Assembly: GCA_003520105.1 (NCBI GenBank)
Contig: DOVL01000111.1
Span: 1 to 12,893, forward strand
Length of the DNA: 12,893 nucleotides
Direction of reading: 5' to 3'
DNA from: Lachnospiraceae bacterium
GTDB lineage: Bacteria; Bacillota; Clostridia; Lachnospirales; Lachnospiraceae
A model generated the notes under the pieces. The model saw only the letters and a list, made by a program, of their open reading frames with translations. It was not told the origin of the DNA and made no database searches. Positions 1-6,621 of this stretch are shown here, one piece after another (position 1 is the first letter of the stretch; each line of letters begins with the position of its first letter). Made by a program: the position numbers and the translations under genes.

Positions 1-111
1 CCTCTTGTAGAGATCACCGAGCTTCTGCGAGCCCGTGAGAATATTGACTATACAGAGTTTATTGACACAATCCTAACTAAAAGAGCTATGCTTGAAGACC
101 TGTGCAAATAA
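1..111 (+). CDS. 3' end of an unrecognised protein (partial)
   Basis: Frame 1 is open from the first base to a TAA at 109-111 and gives 36 residues. They end in ARENIDYTEFIDTILTKRA followed by MLEDLCK. The segment is charged and probably helical, with no membrane stretch and no motif I recognise. A hairpin terminator about 80 bases downstream and the absence of a competing frame support a real gene tail entering from the left. The gene converges on the PAS kinase. The function cannot be assigned from this fragment. Confidence 0.6.
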   Translation, partial: PLVEITELLRARENIDYTEFIDTILTKRAMLEDLCK

Positions 112-191
112 CATACACTGAGACAAAACAGCTATACATCTTGTCCGATAATCAAAATTATTATCATCAATTTGAAATCATTGTGGATTTA

Positions 192-224
192 AAAAAATAG
201 TGTGCCGCCGGCACACTATTTTTT
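192..224. terminator. Bidirectional Rho-independent terminator
   Basis: A perfect inverted repeat has arms TAGTGTGCC (198-206) and GGCACACTA (210-218) around a GCC loop. It is flanked by A7 on the left and T6 on the right, so it reads as a hairpin plus U-tract on both strands. It lies between the convergent ends of the partial plus-strand gene (stop at 111) and the PAS kinase (stop at 265) and should serve both. Confidence 0.92.
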
Positions 225-264
225 GTGTAAATTATTCATATTTGCCATATAAGACAATGATTTA

Positions 265-2280
265 TCAACTCTGCTTTCTTGTTGCCTCAGCCTCCCAAAC
301 CAGCTCCTCAAGAGTCACATAGAGACGCTCGGGCTCGACAGGCTTTGAGAGGTGGGCGTTCATACCAACCTGAAGTGATCTCTGAACATCCTCATCAAAT
401 GCATTCGCAGTCATTGCTATGATAGGAACATTCTTTGCATCTTCTCGCTCAAGCCCTCTTATCCTTGAAGCTGCCTCAAGTCCATCCATCTCCGGCATAC
501 GCACATCCATGAGAACTGCACTGTAATGATAAGGCTCACTCTTATCAAACATTTCAAGAGCAATCCTTCCGTTCTCGGCATGTTCTATGATAGCTCCCTT
601 CGCTTTGATGACTTCCTTCATGATCTCAGCATTTATAAGCACATCCTCTGCAAGAAGAATATGCCTTCCGGTAAGATCTGCCCTCTGCTTCTCACGGAAG
701 ATAGACATGTTATTCTTTCTTGCAATACGTTCAAATTCTCCGATAACATTTGATGCGAAAAGCGGCTTGGCAAGGAATCCGTCAACACCGATATGAAGCG
801 CCTCATCCAGTATTTCATCCCAGTTGAAGGACGTCAGGATGATTATGGTCGTTTCCCTGCTGTAAAGCGCACGTATCTTTTTGGCAACCTCAATGCCGTC
901 CATATCCGGCATCTTCCAATCGAGAAGTACAAGGTTATATGGCTCCTGCTTGGTATGTCGGATCTCAAGCATCTTCAGCGCTTCATCACCCGAGAGACAT
1001 GTATCTGCCTGTATTCCGGCCTCATCAAGCACCAGTCTTGCATGCTCGGCTGCTATCTCTTCATCATCCACTACAAGCACTCTCATATCATTCAGGTTAA
1101 TGAAATTACCCTGTACACTATCATGCTCGCTGTTCTTCAAAGTAACGATAACAGTGAATTCGGTTCCCACACCCTTTTCAGATTTAACCGAGATACTGCC
1201 GTTCATGATCTCAACTATATTTTTCGATATAGCCATACCCAGGCCTGTGCTACCGTATTTATTATTTCTGCTGCTGTCTTCCTGGGCAAAAGTGTCAAAT
1301 ACCTTCGGAAGGAACTCCTCATCCATTCCGATACCGGTATCTTTGATCACAAATCTGATGGTCGACTGATCCTCAAATACCGCTGTCCTCTCGACCGTGA
1401 GAAAAACTGTTCCCGGCGCATCGGTAAACTTGATCGCATTGCTGAGAATATTGATCAGCACCTGCTTCAACTTCATATCATCACCGATATAATAATCAGA
1501 AACTCCGCCGATCACCTTGCACTCGTATTTCAGCCCCTTATCGCTGCACTGGGTCATTACCATAACATTGATCTGCTCGAGCATAGCCCTGAAGGAGAAA
1601 TCCTCTTTCCTGAGGATCAGTCTGCCCGACTCGATCCTGCTCATGTCAAGAATATCATTTATAAGTCCGAGAAGATGTCTCGCGCTCTCACCTATCTTCT
1701 CCAGATACCCCCTGGTCTCCGCATCGAGATTATCCTTTTTAAGTGCCAGACTGTCCAGACCGATGATCGCATTCATCGGTGTTCTGATCTCGTGGCTCAT
1801 ACTTGAAAGGAATGCTGTCTTCGCTTCATTCGCCTTTACTGCAGCTTCAAGCGCCTCACTGAGAGCCTGATCACGCTTTTCGGTTACATCCGAAATAAAT
1901 ACGTAGTAGAGTCCGCCATAATTCTCCGACTCTGAATAATGACCGTAATCATCTATCCAGCGGATTTGTCCATCCTTGCGGATGATACGGTACTCGACAT
2001 GATCGACATTATCATCGCTTTTTCTTATCTGATCCGCAACAGAATCCTCAACAGAGTTCACATCTTCCGGATGAAGCATACCTCTGAAGCTATTTCCGGT
2101 ATAAGCCTTGAAATCCTCCAGGTCGTCACAGCCGAATATCCTTATGGCAGCATCATTCACATACAGCAGTTCCTCATTGATATCCGCCTTGTATATAAAG
2201 AAGCCGCCGGGCATATGGCTGCCCATCTCCTTGACTATCTGCATACTGTATTCGTTTAGTTCAAATCCTTTTCCAAACAT
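265..2280 (-). CDS. Cytosolic PAS hybrid sensor histidine kinase with two receiver domains
   Basis: A signalling kinase of 671 residues when started at the ATG at 2280. The domain order is PAS with PAC tail (about 22-135), a short helical linker, HisKA with SMSHEIRTPMN and phospho-acceptor H163, HATPase_c (N281 in NAIKFT, D314 in DTGIGM, GSTGLGM at 343-349), receiver 1 (D405/D406, D454, T483, K505) and receiver 2 (E545/D546, D592, T624, K646). All receiver catalytic residues are present. There is no membrane segment or signal peptide, so it senses a cytoplasmic cue; the ligand cannot be told. A longer in-frame TTG start at 2292 exists, but that codon overlaps the GAGG ribosome binding site, which sits about 6 bases before the ATG. 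It lies 93 bp downstream of the Cache kinase with no terminator between, so it is probably co-transcribed. No Hpt domain follows receiver 2. From receiver 1 to the C-terminus it is closely similar to the Cache kinase, implying tandem duplication. Confidence 0.93.
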   Translation of the reverse strand: MFGKGFELNEYSMQIVKEMGSHMPGGFFIYKADINEELLYVNDAAIRIFGCDDLEDFKAYTGNSFRGMLHPEDVNSVEDSVADQIRKSDDNVDHVEYRIIRKDGQIRWIDDYGHYSESENYGGLYYVFISDVTEKRDQALSEALEAAVKANEAKTAFLSSMSHEIRTPMNAIIGLDSLALKKDNLDAETRGYLEKIGESARHLLGLINDILDMSRIESGRLILRKEDFSFRAMLEQINVMVMTQCSDKGLKYECKVIGGVSDYYIGDDMKLKQVLINILSNAIKFTDAPGTVFLTVERTAVFEDQSTIRFVIKDTGIGMDEEFLPKVFDTFAQEDSSRNNKYGSTGLGMAISKNIVEIMNGSISVKSEKGVGTEFTVIVTLKNSEHDSVQGNFINLNDMRVLVVDDEEIAAEHARLVLDEAGIQADTCLSGDEALKMLEIRHTKQEPYNLVLLDWKMPDMDGIEVAKKIRALYSRETTIIILTSFNWDEILDEALHIGVDGFLAKPLFASNVIGEFERIARKNNMSIFREKQRADLTGRHILLAEDVLINAEIMKEVIKAKGAIIEHAENGRIALEMFDKSEPYHYSAVLMDVRMPEMDGLEAASRIRGLEREDAKNVPIIAMTANAFDEDVQRSLQVGMNAHLSKPVEPERLYVTLEELVWEAEATRKQS

Positions 2281-2373
2281 GTAATACCTCAATACAATTC
2301 TTTAATACTGTTTTTCGTAACCAATCTCACTCTGTAATAGCCATTATGGTTTATATAACCGATCATATTCTTG

Positions 2374-5007
2374 CTACGGTTTTATCAGACTCTCCAGAGT
2401 TTCATAAAGTACATCCGGCTGAACCGGTTTAGACAGATGTGCGTTCATTCCTGCCTGCAGAGACCTCTGTACGTCCTCATCAAATGCATTCGCTGTAAGT
2501 GCGATTATAGGAACCTCTTTTGCGTCTGCCCTGTCGAGATTTCTTATACGCTTTGTAGCTTCAAGTCCGTCCATTTCAGGCATTCTCATATCCATAAGAA
2601 TCGCATCGTAGTAGCCCTGCTCGCTCGCTTCGAATTTTTCCAGAGCAACACGGCCGTTTTCAGCAAGTTCAGCCTGCATCTCCCTCATTTCAAGAACCAT
2701 TATCATAATCTCTGCATTAACCTGCATATCCTCAGCAAGGAGTATCTTCCTGCCCGACAGGTTCGCCCTCTTTCCGTCAAGTTTTCCGGAAAGTCCCTTC
2801 TTCCTCAGTGCTGCTTTGAACTCCTCTATTACAACAGTTGCGAAAAGCGGTTTTGAAATAAAGCTGTCAACTCCGGCACTGAGTGCCTCCTCAAGAACGT
2901 CATCCCACTTATATGCCGTAAGTATGATGATCGCCGATTCATTTCCGACTATCTTTCTGATCTCTTTTGTTGTTTCAATGCCATCCATATCCGGCATCTT
3001 CCAGTCAACAAGTATGAGATTATACGGCGTCATTCTTGCATGTTTCACCTTGACCATTTCAATAGCCTGCTGTCCCGACATTGCAATCTCAGCGACTATA
3101 CCTGCCTTCTCAAGAACAAGCCTTGCATGCTCGCACGCAACCTCATCATCATCTATTATAAGTACGCTCATCTGATCAGGTCGGATTTCAATATCATTAT
3201 CTCCCTTTTGTGTTCTGTCAGAGTCGGAAAGTGTAATTGTTACGGCAAACTGAGTGCCTTCACCCTTTTTACTCTTAACATCGATATTGCCGTTCATAAG
3301 CTCAACGATGTTTTTGGTTATGGCCATTCCAAGACCTGAACTTCCGTATTTGTTGGTGGTTGAAGCATCCTCCTGTGCGAAGGTATCGAAGAGATGCGGC
3401 ATAAATTCTTCGCTTATACCGATTCCTGTATCCTTGATCTCAAAACAAAACGTCGACTTATTATCAAAGCCTGCAGTCTTTCTGACCTTCAGTTCCACGC
3501 CGCCCTTATCGGTGAACTTAACCGCATTTCCGAGAATATTAATAAGCACCTGGCGAAGCTTGAGCCCGTCACCGATATAATAGTCATCCACATCACCACT
3601 TATATGACACTGGTAGTCGATGCCCTTCTCCTGGCACTGACCGCTGAACATTGTATTGATCGACTCAAGGAGTTCAGGTAATGAGAACTCCTCATTCTTT
3701 ATAACCATCCTTCCGGATTCGATACGTGACATATCGAGAATATCATTTATCAGTCCCAGAAGATGATTAGCCGACTCGCCGATTTTAACAAGATATTCCT
3801 TTGTTTTCTCCGGAGTTTCCGGATCATTCAGGGCGATGCTGTCCAGACCGATGATCACATTCATAGGCGTTCGGATCTCGTGGCTCATATTTGACAGAAA
3901 TGCAGTCTTCGCCTTATTGGACTGTTCAGCCGATGCAAGAGCGTCACTGAGGAGGGCATTGATATGAATCTTCTCCTCCATCTCCTGCTCCCTGGCTCTC
4001 GTTTCTGCCTCCGCGGTTTCCTTCTCAAGTACGATCTTGGAATTTCTCTTTATCTGGTGGATTATAAAAATGAACAGAACCATAAGGCAGGCCGCCATGA
4101 TCAACGTCTGGAATATACTCCTCAGAATGATACCCCTCGTAATAGAGCTGATCTCATCACTGATAACACTCTCTCTGACAAGATAGGTAAGCATCCAGTC
4201 GGTCCCTCTTACCGGCTCATAGCTGAGGGTTTCTGTGATATCGCCGTATGTGAAAGAAACCTCGCCGCTTATTCCACCTTCGAATTCCGAAAGAAACTTA
4301 TCATATGTATAATTGTCATCAAATTCAGCCTTCTTCATGGCATCCAGAAGATTATCCTCTGAAGCAAGGCCTCCGAGAATGGTATTGCTGAGTGCCACAC
4401 CTTCCTGCGTATAAATATTACAGAAGGTTGCATCATCCTCACTTGACTCCATGGAAACACCGGAAAGCATCTCGTCCATATCGATCTCCATGAAGCAGAC
4501 CTTGAGAGTTTCACCGCAGAAAGGAATATCCACAGGAACGGCTATAACAACCTTCTTATCGAGGCTCTTGAGATTCAGTATGGATATCTCCGGCCCAGTT
4601 AGATTGATATGATCAAAAGAATAATCGGAAATATTATCCTGCATACCGAGCGAAGTATAAATAAGCCCATTCGTATCTACAAAGGCGAACTTCTCCAGCT
4701 TGTAGAGCTTCTTCATCCTGGCCTGATAATTCTGAAGATGAGGAATATCACTTTTATCTTCATCCGTCATCAGAGCAACCGCAACATTTATAACCTCTAT
4801 ATTTCTATTAAGGTTATTCTCTACAACCTGCTTACGTCTTCCGGCAAGCTCATCGAGATAGATGAGGCTGACCTTCTTTACAGCCCTCTCCGTATCCGTC
4901 GAAGCTCTCTGACCCATAAATATTGTTCCGAAAACCATGATCACAATAACTATTAATCCGGCAACCACATACGCAGCTACCGATGTTTGTTTATGTTCTT
5001 TGTCCAA
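2374..5007 (-). CDS. Membrane hybrid sensor histidine kinase, Cache-like sensor and two receivers
   Basis: An 877-residue kinase. The order is TM1 (about 11-31), an extracellular sensor region (about 35-292) with the Cache-type stretch FAFVDTNGLIYTS (108-120) and a membrane-proximal YEPVRGTDW (263-271), TM2 (about 293-317), a charged coiled-coil linker (318-365), HisKA with SNMSHEIRTPMN and H376, HATPase_c (N494, D526, GSSGLGM at 555-561), receiver 1 (D619/D620, D668, T697, K719) and receiver 2 (E759/D760, D806, T838, K860). The sensor probably binds a small extracellular metabolite; dCache is the best family guess, and the ligand is unknown. The start codon is TTG, directly behind GGGGGAGGGG with a 5-base spacer; the next Met lies inside TM1, so TTG is the credible start. 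It is transcribed from an extended -10 promoter about 155 bp upstream and is the first of two tandem kinases. No Hpt domain is attached. Confidence 0.93.
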   Translation of the reverse strand: MDKEHKQTSVAAYVVAGLIVIVIMVFGTIFMGQRASTDTERAVKKVSLIYLDELAGRRKQVVENNLNRNIEVINVAVALMTDEDKSDIPHLQNYQARMKKLYKLEKFAFVDTNGLIYTSLGMQDNISDYSFDHINLTGPEISILNLKSLDKKVVIAVPVDIPFCGETLKVCFMEIDMDEMLSGVSMESSEDDATFCNIYTQEGVALSNTILGGLASEDNLLDAMKKAEFDDNYTYDKFLSEFEGGISGEVSFTYGDITETLSYEPVRGTDWMLTYLVRESVISDEISSITRGIILRSIFQTLIMAACLMVLFIFIIHQIKRNSKIVLEKETAEAETRAREQEMEEKIHINALLSDALASAEQSNKAKTAFLSNMSHEIRTPMNVIIGLDSIALNDPETPEKTKEYLVKIGESANHLLGLINDILDMSRIESGRMVIKNEEFSLPELLESINTMFSGQCQEKGIDYQCHISGDVDDYYIGDGLKLRQVLINILGNAVKFTDKGGVELKVRKTAGFDNKSTFCFEIKDTGIGISEEFMPHLFDTFAQEDASTTNKYGSSGLGMAITKNIVELMNGNIDVKSKKGEGTQFAVTITLSDSDRTQKGDNDIEIRPDQMSVLIIDDDEVACEHARLVLEKAGIVAEIAMSGQQAIEMVKVKHARMTPYNLILVDWKMPDMDGIETTKEIRKIVGNESAIIILTAYKWDDVLEEALSAGVDSFISKPLFATVVIEEFKAALRKKGLSGKLDGKRANLSGRKILLAEDMQVNAEIMIMVLEMREMQAELAENGRVALEKFEASEQGYYDAILMDMRMPEMDGLEATKRIRNLDRADAKEVPIIALTANAFDEDVQRSLQAGMNAHLSKPVQPDVLYETLESLIKP

Positions 5008-5163
5008 GACTGCCCCTCCCCCGAAATATCATCTTATATAGTCATAAATACCTCATAGAACCCTCTCAATATATGGCAAGGATACCGGTCGGAAAAAGAT
5101 TATCAACATAATTCACTCTGTTTTTCATGAAAATCACCCTGAAATCATACAAAATACCAACCA

Positions 5164-5180
5164 ATAGAATTATATCATAT
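5164..5180 (-). promoter_or_regulatory. Extended -10 promoter for the Cache/PAS kinase pair
   Basis: On the minus strand the sequence reads ATATGATATAATTCTAT: a consensus TATAAT (5174-5169) preceded by TGA, the extended -10 element. The -35 region at 17-bp spacing (TAGAAC) is poor, as extended -10 promoters allow. The same 17 bases occur at 9123-9139 upstream of the 7TM kinase. The predicted transcript starts near 5162, giving a leader of about 155 bases. Confidence 0.7.
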
Positions 5181-5219
5181 AAAAAAAAGCAGTTCTACAT
5201 TAATATTCTTCAAGAAATT

Positions 5220-5248
5220 TTGCTTTTCCATATGTTTTGTGGTATAAT
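5220..5248 (+). promoter_or_regulatory. Sigma-A promoter of the oxoamine synthase gene
   Basis: TTGCTT (5220-5225) and a perfect TATAAT (5243-5248) are separated by exactly 17 bp, and TGG precedes the -10 as an extended element. Transcription should begin near 5255. All elements are near consensus, so expression is expected to be strong and constitutive unless a repressor acts here; I see no clear operator. Confidence 0.8.
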
Positions 5249-5323
5249 CCTTTTGGTCTGACAAAAATTAAGAAAAAATTTATATTTGAAGGATAAAAGT
5301 TATTAAATATTTGGAGGAAACAA

Positions 5324-6517
5324 ATGGATCTTTTTGCAAAATGCTTCGAGCCTTCACAGGCTGATATGGCTCGTGAATCGGGAATCTACCCGTATTTTCA
5401 CGCATTGGAATCAAGACAGGACACTGAAGTTATCATGGAGGGCAAACGCCGCATCATGCTTGGCTCAAACAACTATCTTGGTCTCACAACACACCCTGAG
5501 GTTATCGAAGCCGGAATCAAGGCTTATGAACAATACGGCTCAGGTTGTTCCGGATCACGTTTTCTGAACGGAACACTTAAGCTCCATATAGAACTTGAGG
5601 AAGCTCTTGCCAGATTCCTCGGTAAGGAAGCTGTTCTGACTTTCTCAACAGGCTTCCAGTCAAATCTCGGAATCATCAGTGCACTTGTCGGTCTCGGCGA
5701 TTATGTAATCATGGACAGAGAGAACCACGCAAGTCTCTATGACGCATGTCGTCTCTCTTTCGGTAAGATGCTTCGCTTTGGTCATAACGATATGGAAGAC
5801 CTCGAGAAGAAGCTTCAGGCTGTTCCTGAAAATGCAGGCTGTCTGATCGTTACTGACGGTGTCTTCTCTATGGGCGGTGATATTGCAAACCTTCCTGAGA
5901 TCTGCAGACTTGCCAGAAAATACGGTGCACGTGTTATGGTTGATGATGCACATGGACTCGGTGTTATCGGCAAGGGCGGTCGTGGTACAGCAAGCTACTA
6001 CGGACTTGAGGACGAAGTTGATATCTACATGGGAACCTTCTCAAAGTCACTTGCATCACTCGGTGGTTATATGGCTACCTCAGCAAGAGTTGTTGATTAC
6101 GTAAAGCATTGCTCACGTCCATTCATCTTCTCTGCTTCAATCACACCTGCAAGCTGTGCTTCTGCACTCGCAGCTCTTAAGATCCTTGAAGCTCATCCGG
6201 AGCTCCCTGAGACTCTTCAGTCAAGAGCACTGTTTATGCGTCAGAAGCTTAAGGAAGCAAATATACGTATGCGTGAATCAAACGGTGAGCGCGTACCTAT
6301 CATTCCGATCTATACATATGAGCTTATCCCTACACTTACTGTTACCAAGGCTCTTTATGATCGTGGAGTATATGTAAATTCATCTATACCACCTGCAACA
6401 GCACCTGGTGAAGCTCTGATCCGTACCAGCCTCATGGCTACACATACAGAGGAGCTTATCGATGAAGCTGTAGGAATTATCGGTGAGGTTCTTCACGAGC
6501 TTCATATCGGAGAATAA
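5324..6517 (+). CDS. Alpha-oxoamine synthase, serine palmitoyltransferase-like (PLP enzyme)
   Basis: A complete 397-residue fold-type I PLP enzyme of the family holding serine palmitoyltransferase, glycine C-acetyltransferase (Kbl) and 8-amino-7-oxononanoate synthase (BioF). These enzymes condense an amino acid with an acyl-CoA and release CO2 and CoA. Visible residues are the stacking H135 in ENHASLYD, D207 and H210 in VDDAHG, the PLP Schiff-base lysine K241 in GTFSKS, and a carboxylate-binding R367 in LIRTSL. The D/H/K spacing (3 and 34) matches bacterial serine palmitoyltransferase as I remember it. GSGCSGSRFLNGT and CSRPFIFSASITP also resemble that branch more than BioF or Kbl. No bio or tdh gene is nearby. 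The start ATG follows GGAGG by 7 bases. The gene is monocistronic, with its own promoter and terminator. Arginines are mostly CGT and glycines often GGT, unlike the flanking kinases. The exact acyl-CoA and amino acid are not decided by sequence reading. Confidence 0.9.
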   Translation: MDLFAKCFEPSQADMARESGIYPYFHALESRQDTEVIMEGKRRIMLGSNNYLGLTTHPEVIEAGIKAYEQYGSGCSGSRFLNGTLKLHIELEEALARFLGKEAVLTFSTGFQSNLGIISALVGLGDYVIMDRENHASLYDACRLSFGKMLRFGHNDMEDLEKKLQAVPENAGCLIVTDGVFSMGGDIANLPEICRLARKYGARVMVDDAHGLGVIGKGGRGTASYYGLEDEVDIYMGTFSKSLASLGGYMATSARVVDYVKHCSRPFIFSASITPASCASALAALKILEAHPELPETLQSRALFMRQKLKEANIRMRESNGERVPIIPIYTYELIPTLTVTKALYDRGVYVNSSIPPATAPGEALIRTSLMATHTEELIDEAVGIIGEVLHELHIGE

Positions 6518-6557
6518 TATAGTCCTGTTCTGAGAATTCCAGAAAGCGGACACAAAG

Positions 6558-6600
6558 AAAACGAACCATTTCAGTCTAATGCGAAATGGTTCGTTTTTTT
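6558..6600. terminator. Bidirectional Rho-independent terminator
   Basis: A 15-bp perfect stem pairs AAAACGAACCATTTC (6558-6572) with GAAATGGTTCGTTTT (6583-6597) around a 10-base loop and continues into further Ts to 6600. The A-run on the left arm gives a U-tract for the minus strand too. It lies between the convergent ends of the oxoamine synthase (stop 6517) and the 7TM kinase (stop 6622). Confidence 0.93.
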
Positions 6601-6621
6601 GTATAACATATGCTGATTTTC

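Larger units (their letters stand above)
5008..5323. other. Divergent intergenic region between Cache kinase and oxoamine synthase
   Basis: This 316-bp AT-rich stretch separates two divergent genes. It contains the minus-strand promoter at about 5169-5177, a minus-strand leader of about 155 bases, and the plus-strand promoter at 5220-5248 with a leader of about 70 bases. The two promoters are back to back and do not overlap. I see no conserved riboswitch core and no open frame longer than a few codons with a plausible start. Confidence 0.7.

Noticed and set aside
147..165. Inverted repeat GATAAT...ATTATC in the left intergenic region
   Set aside because: A 6-bp AT-rich stem in an AT-rich gap is expected by chance and has no associated promoter or U-tract.
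793..1806. Long plus-strand open frame of 337 codons opposite the PAS kinase
   Set aside because: It lies antisense to conserved HisKA, HATPase and receiver domains, has no protein-family motif, and has no convincing ribosome binding site; it is a shadow frame.
2281..2373. Possible terminator or separate promoter between the two tandem kinases
   Set aside because: Only 4-bp AT-rich stems without a U-tract are present and no TATAAT with a partner -35 is seen; co-transcription is the simpler reading.
5041..5070. Minus-strand mini-ORF MRYL with a GAGAGGG site in the Cache kinase leader, and a TGAGGTATT-ATG string resembling the PAS kinase start region
   Set aside because: Four codons with no conserved feature; the similarity to the PAS kinase start is about a dozen bases with an indel and could be chance.
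5008..5160. Possible riboswitch in the 155-base leader of the Cache kinase
   Set aside because: No conserved GEMM (c-di-GMP) or other riboswitch core could be recognised and there is no terminator or sequestering hairpin before the start.
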